34,543 nt of DNA, taken from the NCBI GenBank assembly GCA_002500765.1, contig DLSX01000119.1, positions 993 to 35,535 of the forward strand. The letters are read 5' to 3'. Source of the DNA: Neorhizobium sp. UBA7851. Lineage in GTDB: Bacteria > Pseudomonadota > Alphaproteobacteria > Rhizobiales > Rhizobiaceae. The first letter of the stretch is position 1. Each line of letters starts with the position of its first letter. The notes under the pieces are model-generated. The model searched no databases. It had not been told where the DNA came from and was given only the letters and a program-made list of their open reading frames with translations. Below, one piece after another: positions 24,281 through 32,564 of this stretch. Position numbers and translations under genes: made by a program.

Positions 24281-25225
24281 TTATGTTTGGTAGGCGCTGT
24301 GTGAAAAAAGCTCGGGAAGAGAGAGTTGCGCAGTGAGCTGAAGCTTGTCCGCTCTCCTGTTTTCGATGAACCTGTATGGCCAACGCAATCGTGTGCCGAC
24401 TGGCCCCCAATTGCCGATGGCACAAAGCAGTTTGTCCAGGGCTGCGTTGGAATACCCTTCGTGATCACGGAATGGAACGATATGATCGTTCATAAATGCA
24501 CATAACCGGCCTTCGATCTCGAGGGCCGTCTCAATATCCGTTTTCATCAGATCGGTCCATGCCTGAGCACCACGAGGGCTGAGGCAGGCTACATTGGAAA
24601 ACGCGCCCACCGCCACGCCATGTTTTACGCCCGTGGCCAGATGATGCCCCGGCACGAACAGGGCGAATTCAGAGAGATGCCGTCGCGCCTCGGCATACCA
24701 GTTGTCGTCACCGTCAGCGAGCTTGATGCCGACGACAGACGGGCATGGGCCGCAAACCCGGGACAGATCAGCGGGTGAGAGAACACGTTTGGCATGCGGT
24801 GGATTGTAGAGGATCAGCGGAATGCCGCCCGCGACATCCGATGCGCGCTTGAGGAAATCTATCGCCTCGGCATTGGTCAGCGGCCACCAGTCCGGCAAAA
24901 TGACTTGTATCGCTGTCGGCCGATGCGGCGCGGCCCTTTTCAAACGTTCGAGCATGATCCGTGGATCCGGCTGGCAGGCGCCGATCACGAATGGCATCCC
25001 GGTCTGTCGGCAGCGGCTCGCCAGCAAGGCTTGTATCCGGTCGTATTCCGCTTCCGTCTGGTTATGAAACTCTCCGGCGGTGCCGTTCGAATAAATGCCG
25101 TCCACCCGTGCCTCGATCAGGATATCAATCTCTTCGGCCAACGCGGCAAAATCGATGCTATCGTCGTCGCGGATCGGCAGAAGTAGGCTGGCCCAGTTTC
25201 CGGCGATAGGGTGCCGACGGGTCAT
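24281..25225 (-). CDS. DapA/NanA-family lyase 1 (class I aldolase)
   Basis: This 314-residue cytoplasmic TIM-barrel lyase belongs to the dihydrodipicolinate synthase / N-acetylneuraminate lyase family, which uses a Schiff-base lysine with pyruvate. The Schiff-base K168 (VVGIKLADGD), the catalytic tyrosine Y140 (ILYNPP) and the pyruvate-binding loop GTAGE (48-52) are all present, so it should be active. Its start overlaps the upstream ATPase gene by 4 bp (ATGA). It is the last gene of the operon and borders IS debris; the last dozen residues may not be original. The family also contains KDG and other keto-acid aldolases, so a nonulosonate role rests on context. Confidence 0.88.
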   Translation of the reverse strand: MTRRHPIAGNWASLLLPIRDDDSIDFAALAEEIDILIEARVDGIYSNGTAGEFHNQTEAEYDRIQALLASRCRQTGMPFVIGACQPDPRIMLERLKRAAPHRPTAIQVILPDWWPLTNAEAIDFLKRASDVAGGIPLILYNPPHAKRVLSPADLSRVCGPCPSVVGIKLADGDDNWYAEARRHLSEFALFVPGHHLATGVKHGVAVGAFSNVACLSPRGAQAWTDLMKTDIETALEIEGRLCAFMNDHIVPFRDHEGYSNAALDKLLCAIGNWGPVGTRLRWPYRFIENRRADKLQLTAQLSLPELFSHSAYQT

Positions 25226-26187
25226 GACGCGACCTCATTCAAATCGTCGCGAATGCAGGCCTTGAAACGGCCCGGCGAAGTTTCGCGCAATTCCGGCACC
25301 ACCTCGGCGCATTTCGGCAGCGCCTTCGGACATCGTGTGCGAAAAACGCAGCCGCTTGGCGGATTGGCGGGGCTTGGTATGTCACCCTTCAGGATCTGCC
25401 GGTTGCGATGGGAATCGGGATCGGATGAGGGGATCGCTGACAGCAGCGCCTGCGTGTAGGGATGCTGGGGAGCGGCATAGAGTTCGGCACTTGGCGCGAT
25501 CTCCATGACGCGACCGAGATAAAGCACGATCACCCGGTCGCAGATATATTCGACCACCGCCAGATCATGGCTGATGAACAGCATGGTCAGCCCCAACCGC
25601 TGCTGCAGATCGCGCAGCAGATTGATGACCTGCGCCTGGATCGAGACGTCGAGTGCCGAAACCGGCTCGTCTGCGACGATAAATTCCGGCTGAAGTGTCA
25701 GCGCCCGCGCGATACCGATCCTTTGCCGCTGTCCGCCGGAAAACTCGTGGGCATACCGGTTGATGGCATCCGCGGGCAGATCGACCTGTTCGAGAGCCTT
25801 GCGGGCACGGTCCAGGCGCTCTTTCGAGTTGCCTATACCCTGGATTTTGAGGCCTTCGGTCAGTATTTCGCCGATCGTCATGCGGGGCGAAAGACTGGCG
25901 AACGGGTCCTGGAAAATATACTGCATGCGCGGACGCGCGCGCCGCAGCTGCGAGGCTGATAGCTTTGTCAGTTCGGTGCCGTCAAAGCGGACACTGCCTG
26001 CCGATGGCTCTATCAACCGCAGGACGGAGCGGCCGATCGTGGTCTTGCCACTGCCGGATTCGCCGACCAATCCGACGACCTCGCCCTTGCCGATATCGAA
26101 TGAGATATTCTGCAGGATCGTCAGCGACGAGCCGCGGGTCGTGTATTGTTTTGCCAGATCGCGGACTTCAAGAAGCGGTGCGCTCAT
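25222..26187 (-). CDS. Dpp/Opp-type ABC transporter ATP-binding protein (DppF-like)
   Basis: This 321-residue ATPase has Walker A GESGSGKTT (42-50), the signature FSGGQRQR (149-156) and Walker B FIVADEP (169-175). The C-terminal oligopeptide-transporter domain has cysteines C280, C286, C293 and C311. Their spacing is identical to that in the partner ATPase; such cysteines bind an iron-sulfur cluster in some family members. The ATG follows the stop codon of the upstream ATPase gene with no gap (TAG-ATG), and its ribosome site (aggagg) lies inside that gene. The two ATPases form a heterodimer under the two permeases. Confidence 0.93.
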   Translation of the reverse strand: MSAPLLEVRDLAKQYTTRGSSLTILQNISFDIGKGEVVGLVGESGSGKTTIGRSVLRLIEPSAGSVRFDGTELTKLSASQLRRARPRMQYIFQDPFASLSPRMTIGEILTEGLKIQGIGNSKERLDRARKALEQVDLPADAINRYAHEFSGGQRQRIGIARALTLQPEFIVADEPVSALDVSIQAQVINLLRDLQQRLGLTMLFISHDLAVVEYICDRVIVLYLGRVMEIAPSAELYAAPQHPYTQALLSAIPSSDPDSHRNRQILKGDIPSPANPPSGCVFRTRCPKALPKCAEVVPELRETSPGRFKACIRDDLNEVAS

Positions 26188-27204
26188 CTAGACCTCCTGC
26201 CAGTGGATGCAGCGGCTTTTATGGTGCGGGCTGACATCGAAAAGCGGCGGCACCGCCTTGCGACAGTCCTCCGTCGCGAATTTGCAGCGTGGTTCGAAGG
26301 CGCAGCCAGCCGGCATGTTCATCAGGCTGGGTACGACGCCCGGAATGGCGGCAAGCTTTTCGCCTGCATGCTTCATGCGCGTCGCATCGCCGAGCTTCGG
26401 CATCGAGGCGAGCAGTCCCATCGTGTAGGGGTGTTTCGGGTTGCGGAAAACGTCTGCAACGGGCCCGGTCTCGACGATCCGTCCGGCATACATCACCGCC
26501 ACCCGGTGGGCGATTTCGGCCACGACGCCGAGATTGTGGGTGACGAACAGCATGGCCATGCCGCGCTCGCGCTGGAGTTTCTGCAGTAGATCTAGAATCT
26601 GCGCCTGAATGGTGACGTCGAGGGCGGTGGTCGGTTCGTCCGCAATCAGCAGCGTCGGATCACAGGCGAGCGCCATGGCGATCGTGGCACGCTGGCGCAT
26701 GCCGCCGGAAAGTTCGTGCGGATATTGTTTGACCCGGCGCGCCGCATCGGGAATTCCGACACTGTCGAGCAATGAAACGGCCGCATCCATCGCGCTTTTT
26801 CGGTCCGCCCCGCGATGGATGCGGATCGGCTCCGAAATCTGGTCACCGATCGTATAAACGGGATTGAGGCTCGACATCGGTTCCTGAAACACCATGCCGA
26901 TATCGTCACCGCGAATGCTGCGCATCTCCTCTTCGCTCAGAATGACAAGATCGCGAACCTTGCCGTCCTTGCGCTTCAGGTGGATGCTGCCGGCTGCGAT
27001 CGCGCCGATCTTTCGGGTGAGCAGCCGCATGACCGAGAGGCTGGTGACCGACTTTCCTGAGCCGGATTCACCAACAAGCGCCAATGTTTCGCCGGCTGCG
27101 ACGGACAGATCTATGCCGTTGACCGCCGTCATTTCGCCGGTACGAACGCGGAAAACCGTCCGTAAGCCTTTCACATCGAGTATGGTGTCGGCAGCCTGTT
27201 GCAT
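26188..27204 (-). CDS. Dpp/Opp-type ABC transporter ATP-binding protein (DppD-like)
   Basis: This 338-residue ATPase has Walker A GESGSGKSV (45-53), the signature LSGGMRQR and Walker B LLIADEP. The C-terminal cysteine set is C301, C307, C314 and C332, with the same spacing as the partner. The methionine in LSGGM is usual for DppD/OppD subunits. The gene lies 8 bp after the second lyase gene and directly before dppF. Size and order are normal. Confidence 0.93.
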   Translation of the reverse strand: MQQAADTILDVKGLRTVFRVRTGEMTAVNGIDLSVAAGETLALVGESGSGKSVTSLSVMRLLTRKIGAIAAGSIHLKRKDGKVRDLVILSEEEMRSIRGDDIGMVFQEPMSSLNPVYTIGDQISEPIRIHRGADRKSAMDAAVSLLDSVGIPDAARRVKQYPHELSGGMRQRATIAMALACDPTLLIADEPTTALDVTIQAQILDLLQKLQRERGMAMLFVTHNLGVVAEIAHRVAVMYAGRIVETGPVADVFRNPKHPYTMGLLASMPKLGDATRMKHAGEKLAAIPGVVPSLMNMPAGCAFEPRCKFATEDCRKAVPPLFDVSPHHKSRCIHWQEV

Positions 27205-27212
27205 GGCATTCC

Positions 27213-28130
27213 TCAGGAAAGCAGGCCGGTGGCACGCAGGATCTCGTTGATCTTGGCGGTTTCGGCTTCATTAAGTGCGGCACGTGGGCGAGGCATCAGC
27301 GCAGTATCGATGATGCCGAGGCTTTTCATAGCAGCCTTGAAGGCGCCGATGCCGGACGCGCCGCCACTGACGCGACCGGTGCCGACCCAGACGATTTCGA
27401 ACAGCCGGCAGAGACGCTCCTGTTCTTTGCGGGCCGCCGCCCAATCGCCGCGCTGGGCGGCATCCCAGAGCCTGACGTAACCATGCGGGTCGACATTGGC
27501 GATGCCGGGGACGACACCATGCGCGCCCATCAGCAGCGCATTGTCGACGACGATCTCAGAGCCGGTCATCAGGAAGACATCCTTTTTTTCGGCGAGATCG
27601 AGCAGGACATAGCGGAAATTGCCGTCGTCACCGCTGGAATCTTTAATGCCGATGATCGTGCCTTCGCGTGCGAGCGTCACACTCGTCTGGCGTTGCAGCT
27701 TGGTGTTGACGCAGACCGGGATGTCGTAGGCGATCAGCGGCACATCGACGGCATCTCGGATGAAGCGGAAGTGGTCGAGAATTTCCGGCTGGCTGGTAAC
27801 GGTATAATAGGGGGCCGTCACGACAACCGCATCGGCACCGGCCGCCTTGGCGATCCTTGCATGGTTGATGACCGGATCGGTCGTTGCGTCGATGACGCCG
27901 ACGATCAAAGGCACACGGCCATTGATGACCTTTGCCGAATGTTCGATGATTTCCCGTCTCGTCTTCGCGTCATGGAACACCACCTCGCTGGTCGAGCCGA
28001 GCACGAAAAGACCGTGACATCCGGCATCAATCAGATTTTCGAGCACCCGCGTGTAGGACGGATAGTCGACGGTGAAATCCGCATTGAGCGGAGTTACGAC
28101 TGGAGGGACGACACCCTTGAATTTGCTCAT
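27213..28130 (-). CDS. DapA/NanA-family lyase 2 (class I aldolase)
   Basis: This 305-residue TIM-barrel lyase of the same family as the gene at 24281 is clearly diverged from it. The Schiff-base lysine is K163 (IIGIKDSSGDDG), the catalytic tyrosine is Y135 (LIAYDIPV) and the substrate loop is GSTSE (45-49) instead of GTAGE. It lies between the permease and ATPase genes of the transporter, so it belongs to the same transcript. Candidate activities are N-acetylneuraminate lyase, another nonulosonate aldolase, or a keto-deoxy sugar aldolase/dehydratase. Which of the two lyases acts on the imported compound cannot be told from sequence. Confidence 0.9.
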   Translation of the reverse strand: MSKFKGVVPPVVTPLNADFTVDYPSYTRVLENLIDAGCHGLFVLGSTSEVVFHDAKTRREIIEHSAKVINGRVPLIVGVIDATTDPVINHARIAKAAGADAVVVTAPYYTVTSQPEILDHFRFIRDAVDVPLIAYDIPVCVNTKLQRQTSVTLAREGTIIGIKDSSGDDGNFRYVLLDLAEKKDVFLMTGSEIVVDNALLMGAHGVVPGIANVDPHGYVRLWDAAQRGDWAAARKEQERLCRLFEIVWVGTGRVSGGASGIGAFKAAMKSLGIIDTALMPRPRAALNEAETAKINEILRATGLLS

Positions 28131-28150
28131 GTTCTCTTTCTTTCTGATCG

Positions 28151-29026
28151 TCAGTTCAGTTCGGCACGAGGGTCGAAGGCATCACGAAGGCCGTCGCCGA
28201 TGAAGTTGATGGCAAGGACTGTCGTGACCAGCGCACCGCCGGGAAACAGCCATTGCCAGGGATATTGTTCGAGAACCGCGGTGGAGCGGGCGGCATTCAG
28301 CATGTTGCCCCAGCTCGCAGCCGGAGGGGCGATGCCGAGCCCGAGGAAGGACAGCCCCGCCTCGAGCAGGATGGCATTGGCGATCTGCAGGGTCGCGAAG
28401 ACGACGAGAATGTCGATCGAGTTCGGCAGACCGTGGCGGAAGAGAAGATGCGGGAGGCCCGCACCCATGCCCCTTGCCGCCATCACGAAGTCGCGCTCGC
28501 GCAATTCGAGGAGCCGCGAGCGCACCATTCGCGCCAATAGGGGCCACGACAGCAGCGAGATGACGAACACTGTCGGCCAGATGCCGGTGCCGGCGATGGA
28601 GGCGAGCACCAGCAGAAAGATGACTGGCGGCAGCGTCATCACCAGATCGACGAACCGCATCGTGACGGCATCCGCAAAGCGGCCGGCCAGTGCCGACATC
28701 GCTCCGACGAGGAAGCCGATGATCGCGGAAATGACCGTCGAGGTCAGCGCCACCAGAAGCGAAATCCGTCCGCCATCCATGACGCGGGCAAAGATGTCAC
28801 GGCCGACACCATCCGTGCCGAACCAGTGTTTTGCGCTTGGTCCTGCATTCATGGCGAGCAGGTCGATATCGTTGGGCTTGAACCCCCACCACAACGGGTA
28901 GGTGAGGATCGCCAGGAACATCGGCACGATGATCGCCACGCCGCAGATTGCTGCGCGGTTGAACCGAAAACGCTCGAACGCGCGGGCGAGGGGGCCGGGA
29001 CTGCTTGCGGGTGTGCGTGCCAGCAT
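28151..29026 (-). CDS. Dpp/Opp-type ABC transporter permease (DppC-like)
   Basis: This 291-residue inner-membrane permease has an N-terminal OppC_N segment with the first membrane helix (AAICGVAIIVPMFLAILTYP) and the HWFGTDGVGRDIFARV motif that defines DppC subunits. A binding-protein-dependent transport domain follows, with the coupling loop RERDFVMAARGMGAG and the end LAINFIGDGLRDAFDPR. It lies 3 bp after the dppB-like gene. Large open frames overlapping it in other frames and on the plus strand are shadows. Confidence 0.93.
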   Translation of the reverse strand: MLARTPASSPGPLARAFERFRFNRAAICGVAIIVPMFLAILTYPLWWGFKPNDIDLLAMNAGPSAKHWFGTDGVGRDIFARVMDGGRISLLVALTSTVISAIIGFLVGAMSALAGRFADAVTMRFVDLVMTLPPVIFLLVLASIAGTGIWPTVFVISLLSWPLLARMVRSRLLELRERDFVMAARGMGAGLPHLLFRHGLPNSIDILVVFATLQIANAILLEAGLSFLGLGIAPPAASWGNMLNAARSTAVLEQYPWQWLFPGGALVTTVLAINFIGDGLRDAFDPRAELN

Positions 29027-29029
29027 CGT

Positions 29030-29989
29030 TCAGCCCACCTTGATCCGGGGATCGACCGCCGCATAGGCGAGATCGGTCAGCAGGTTGACCACGATTACAC
29101 AGGCCCCGATGACCAGTGTCGAGCCCATGATGACCGGGTAGTCGCGGTTTTCGACGGCCGTCACCATCAGCAGTCCCATGCCAGGCCAGTTGAACACGCT
29201 TTCGATGAAGATCGCGCCGCCGATGGCAAGGCCGATGGTCGAGCCGATCAGGGTAATGACTGGCAGAAGTGCGTTTCGCAGCGCATGTTTGGTGATCACC
29301 CAGAATTCCGTGACGCCCTTGGCTCGGGCGGTGCGCACATAATCCTGGTTGAGCACCTCCAGCATCGAACCGCGCATGTAGCGCATAATCAGCGCCGTCT
29401 GGGCAAGCGCCAGCAGCGAGGCGGGCAGGATCAGATGATGGATGAGGTCGAGAAACGAAAACTCGCGGCCGGGCGTCAGCATCCCGCCCGAAGGCATCCA
29501 GTTGAAATAGACGGAAAAGAGATAGAGACCGACCAGGCCGCTCAGGAATGGCGGGCTGGAAATACCGGTAACGGCAAGCACCGAGAATGATACATCTGCC
29601 AAAGAATTGCGGCGTACCGCGCTGATGATGCCGGTTGCTATGCCGGCGACAATGGCGATCACGATCGCCGTCCCCATCAACAGGACTGTCGGTCCGACCC
29701 GCGAGAACACCAAGCCGAGGACGGCCTGATCTGGCCGCTGGATCGAATAGCCGAGATTGCCTGTCAGCGCCTGCTGCAGCCATGCGAGGTATTGCATCGG
29801 CAGCGGCTGGTCGAGACCGAGCGTCGCGCGCAGTTCCGCGAGGTCCGCCGGCGACAGCGGCACATTGGGATCGATATAGGCGTCGATCGGATCGCCGGGG
29901 GTAAGGCGCAGCATCACGAAGATCAGAATGCTCAAGGCAAGCAGCATGCCTCCCCCGATCAGCAGGCGCCGGAGACTGTAATTCAGCAT
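29030..29989 (-). CDS. Dpp/Opp-type ABC transporter permease (DppB-like)
   Basis: This 319-residue inner-membrane permease starts at 29989, giving MLNYSLRRLLIGGGMLLALS, the classic DppB beginning. A longer in-frame start at 30127 would run into the binding-protein gene and adds no family-like sequence. The core has RLTPGDPIDAYIDPNVPLS, the coupling loop NQDYVRTARAKGVTEFWVI and the end DLAYAAVDPRIKVG. All are diagnostic of the peptide/nickel-type permease B subunit. Confidence 0.93.
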   Translation of the reverse strand: MLNYSLRRLLIGGGMLLALSILIFVMLRLTPGDPIDAYIDPNVPLSPADLAELRATLGLDQPLPMQYLAWLQQALTGNLGYSIQRPDQAVLGLVFSRVGPTVLLMGTAIVIAIVAGIATGIISAVRRNSLADVSFSVLAVTGISSPPFLSGLVGLYLFSVYFNWMPSGGMLTPGREFSFLDLIHHLILPASLLALAQTALIMRYMRGSMLEVLNQDYVRTARAKGVTEFWVITKHALRNALLPVITLIGSTIGLAIGGAIFIESVFNWPGMGLLMVTAVENRDYPVIMGSTLVIGACVIVVNLLTDLAYAAVDPRIKVG

Positions 29990-30005
29990 GGATGTGTTCC
30001 TGTGA

Positions 30006-30031
30006 GAGTGGCGGGCCGAAGTCAGCCACTC
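30006..30031 (-). promoter_or_regulatory. Stem-loop between binding-protein and DppB genes
   Basis: gagtggc (30006-30012) and gccactc (30025-30031) form a perfect 7-bp stem with a 12-base loop in the 67-bp gap. It is the third case in this window of a hairpin directly after a binding-protein gene. Confidence 0.55.
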
Positions 30032-30056
30032 CTTGTTTCTCAGGAGCGGTGCCGCC

Positions 30057-31643
30057 CTATTCGGCGATCGACCATTTTTCCGGATGTGCCTGATAAGGGC
30101 CGCCGCCCGGCGCCGGCGTCCAGACAAAGTCCTTCAGCTTGGCAGATGCCACTCCGTAGCGGTTTGCGACCCAGAGCGTGCCCCAGGGCAGTTCGGCATT
30201 CATCACCTTGCAGACGTCCTGGTATCGGGCGTCGCGCTTGGAAGCGTCGGTTTCTCCAAGCGCCGTATCCAGCGCCTTGGTCAGTTCCGGCATGCGCGCA
30301 CGCACCACGTTCGGTCCGGCCGGTGGTATCTGCTTTTCGTTGAGGCCGACATTTATGCTGCTCGGATCAGGGCCGTTCTGAAGGCCTGCATAGACCATCT
30401 GGAACTGCGCGACATCCGGCGTCGGATTGAGCACGATGCTGTTATAGGTTGGAGTATCGACGGCACGTGGCGTGACGTTGATGCCGACCTGGGCGAGCAT
30501 CGCCTGAACGGCGGCCATGACATTGGCGGCCAGCGGTGTCGTGTAATAGGTCAGGAGCGTGATCGGCTTGTTGCCGTTTATCTCATTCCATCCGGCTTCT
30601 TCCAGCAGGGCCTTGGCCTTTTCCGGGTCATAGGCATAGGCCTCGATGCCCTTCGGTACGATCTGATCCGCCACATAGGCGCAATTTGCCTGTTTCGCCG
30701 CGCCGCCATAGAGGCTCTGGATGATGGCCTCGCGGTTGATCGCGTACATCACCGCCTGCCGCACCCGCACATCCTTCCAGATCGGTGAATCGTGGTTGAA
30801 GCCGAGATAGTTGACGACGAAGGAATCCCCTTCGATGATGCGGAAATCCTTGTTGTCGCGGAATGCGTTGAGATCGTTGCTGTCCACATAAGTGAACTGG
30901 ATTTCGCCTGCGCGGAGCGCGGCGATCGCAGCTGCCGGATTGGCGAAATAGCGGTTGATGACCTTTTCAAGCGCCGGCTTGCCGCCCCGGTATTCGGCAT
31001 CGGCGGTCAGTTCGACATACTGGTCGGTGACGTATCTGCCGAATTTGAACGGACCGGTGCCGACCGGCGTGGTCGACCACCAGCTGTTCTTGGCCAGTTG
31101 GTCCGCCGGGATCTGCGACAAGGCATGTTCCGGCAGCATCATCACCTTGGTCAATGTGTCCAACAGGCTTGCCGAGGGCGCCGAAAGCTTGATGACAATA
31201 GTCTTGTCGTCGGTAGCCTCCACTGAGGATATCGCCGTCAGGCGCGCGGCAAGGACGGAACCTGTCTTGGCGTTCTTTGCCAGTTCCAGGGTGAAGCTGG
31301 CGTCCTTGGCGGTAAACGGTTTGCCGTCGTGCCATTTCGCATCGGCCAACTTGAATGTGTAGGTCTTCTGGTCAGGGCTGACCTCGTAGGACGAAGCCAG
31401 CAGGCCGACCACCTTCTGCAGCTTTTCGTCATAGGTGACGAGCGGTTCGTAATAGACGCTCAGCCAGGTGAAGCCGCTGGTCGCGGCAAGCGGATTGAAA
31501 TTACCCTGAAAGCCACCGGGGCCAACGTCGAATCCTCCGGACAGCGTCGCGGCTTGAGCCGGTACGACAAAGGCAGGCGATGCGCTTGTCACCATTATGG
31601 CGGCCAGCGCGACGGCGTATCTTAGTCTGGATACTCGTTTCAT
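30057..31643 (-). CDS. Dpp/Opp-type periplasmic substrate-binding protein (SBP family 5)
   Basis: This 528-residue binding protein starts with a signal peptide (MKRVSRLRYAVALAAIMVTS, likely cleavage VPAQA/AT; no lipobox). The mature part shows family 5 signatures: TFKLADAKWHDGKPFTAKD, then VRQAVMYAINREAIIQSLY and the C-terminal PYQAHPEKWSI. A ggagga site precedes the ATG. Family 5 proteins bind peptides, nickel, and in some bacteria sugars or sialic acid (for example SatA of Haemophilus ducreyi). With NanEK and two NanA-family lyases nearby, a nonulosonate or an amino-sugar conjugate is a plausible ligand. Confidence 0.93.
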   Translation of the reverse strand: MKRVSRLRYAVALAAIMVTSASPAFVVPAQAATLSGGFDVGPGGFQGNFNPLAATSGFTWLSVYYEPLVTYDEKLQKVVGLLASSYEVSPDQKTYTFKLADAKWHDGKPFTAKDASFTLELAKNAKTGSVLAARLTAISSVEATDDKTIVIKLSAPSASLLDTLTKVMMLPEHALSQIPADQLAKNSWWSTTPVGTGPFKFGRYVTDQYVELTADAEYRGGKPALEKVINRYFANPAAAIAALRAGEIQFTYVDSNDLNAFRDNKDFRIIEGDSFVVNYLGFNHDSPIWKDVRVRQAVMYAINREAIIQSLYGGAAKQANCAYVADQIVPKGIEAYAYDPEKAKALLEEAGWNEINGNKPITLLTYYTTPLAANVMAAVQAMLAQVGINVTPRAVDTPTYNSIVLNPTPDVAQFQMVYAGLQNGPDPSSINVGLNEKQIPPAGPNVVRARMPELTKALDTALGETDASKRDARYQDVCKVMNAELPWGTLWVANRYGVASAKLKDFVWTPAPGGGPYQAHPEKWSIAE

Positions 31644-31665
31644 TGTGCTCCTCCCACAATTGAAC

Positions 31666-32379
31666 CTAATTTTCTAATTTGCTTGCAGTGATGACCTGCG
31701 AAATCCCTTCGTAATGGCGGTCCAGCCGCCTTTGCACTTCGGCGAGGTCCCGTCTCTCGACAGCCTCGACGATCGCCGCGTGATCCCTCCAGGTCGCAAC
31801 GGGATCGGAATTCTCGAGGTTGACGAAATCGGATGCCTTGTAGAAAGCCAGCCAGAAAATATCGATGAGCCGTGTGAAGGTCTCGTTGTTCTGGCAGCGG
31901 AACAGCAGCGTATGAAAAAGCTGATCCTCATCGGCGAAGGATTCCCCGCGTCTGGCTAGCTCCCCCATGCGTTCGACCGTTGCGCGTAGTTCGGCGATAT
32001 CCTCCGCGCCGATGATTGCGAGCGTCTTGCCGATCATACCCACTTCAAGCACGCGGCGGATTTCGATCAGTTCCTCGACCTGACGCAACGCGCCGCCGAG
32101 GCCATAGGCGAGATTGTCCAGAAGAGGCTCGAAGGAAAATGCCTTGACGAAAATGCCGACCCCGCGACGGGCCTCCAGCACGCCGAGCGATTCCAATGCC
32201 TTGATACCCTCGCGCAGCGAGTTTCTGCTGACCCCCAGCTGGTTGGCCAGATCGGACTCCGCCGGAAGCAGTGTGCCGGGCGCCAGACCATTCTCGCTGA
32301 TAAAGCTCCGCAAGCTTTCCTGCACGGAAACGTGAAGAAGCGGCGCGCGTGTCAGTGGTCTGATGGCCTTCAGAGGCAT
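31666..32379 (-). CDS. GntR regulator, FadR/FCD subfamily
   Basis: This 237-residue regulator starts at the ATG at 32379, which opens MPLKAIRPLTRAPL just before the winged helix (LPAESDLANQLGVSRNSLRE, about 40-60). A longer start at 32508 adds a tail unlike the family. The all-helical FCD effector domain carries the usual metal-site residues (DEDQLFHTLLF, RDHAAIVEAVERRD, RLDRHYEGI). It is the first gene of the minus-strand operon, 22 bp before the binding-protein gene. E. coli NanR, the sialic acid regulator, is of the same subfamily, which agrees with the proposed role, but many FCD regulators sense other acids. Confidence 0.92.
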   Translation of the reverse strand: MPLKAIRPLTRAPLLHVSVQESLRSFISENGLAPGTLLPAESDLANQLGVSRNSLREGIKALESLGVLEARRGVGIFVKAFSFEPLLDNLAYGLGGALRQVEELIEIRRVLEVGMIGKTLAIIGAEDIAELRATVERMGELARRGESFADEDQLFHTLLFRCQNNETFTRLIDIFWLAFYKASDFVNLENSDPVATWRDHAAIVEAVERRDLAEVQRRLDRHYEGISQVITASKLEN

Positions 32380-32396
32380 GTTGGCAATCCGATGTG

Positions 32397-32404
32397 AATA
32401 CCAG
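32397..32404 (-). promoter_or_regulatory. Candidate GntR half-site CTGGTATT, copy 1
   Basis: The plus strand reads AATACCAG, 18 bp upstream of the FCD-regulator ATG. The reverse complement recurs exactly at 33493-33500 in the divergent promoter region, and TGGTATT recurs at 32530-32536. Shared half-sites at both promoters suggest one regulator controls both. Confidence 0.4.
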
Positions 32405-32529
32405 TAACGAAAAGCAACATATCGACTTGTAGGATATCTGTCAACGTGATGGAGTTTGGTATGTCGTTGTGAAACTGGCGGTCGTCCTTTTGATACGGCG
32501 CTTCGCACGTCGACATGTCAGTGCTAAAG

Positions 32530-32536
32530 TGGTATT
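32530..32536 (+). promoter_or_regulatory. Candidate GntR half-site TGGTATT, copy 2
   Basis: tggtatt is followed by gcactggt, giving two TGGT-type half-sites 11 bp apart, much like the 33481-33500 site. It lies in the 185-bp gap between the two GntR genes, which otherwise holds nothing I recognise. Confidence 0.3.
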
Positions 32537-32564
32537 GCACTGGTTTGCGGATCGGCCGGTAACG

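Noticed and set aside
27483..28901. 472-codon plus-strand frame across the second lyase and DppC genes
   Set aside because: It is antisense to two well-supported genes, lacks domains and has biased composition.
28797..30029. 410-codon minus-strand frame overlapping the DppB and DppC genes
   Set aside because: It is a frame-shifted shadow of the permease genes, rich in Arg, Pro and Ala, without membrane segments.
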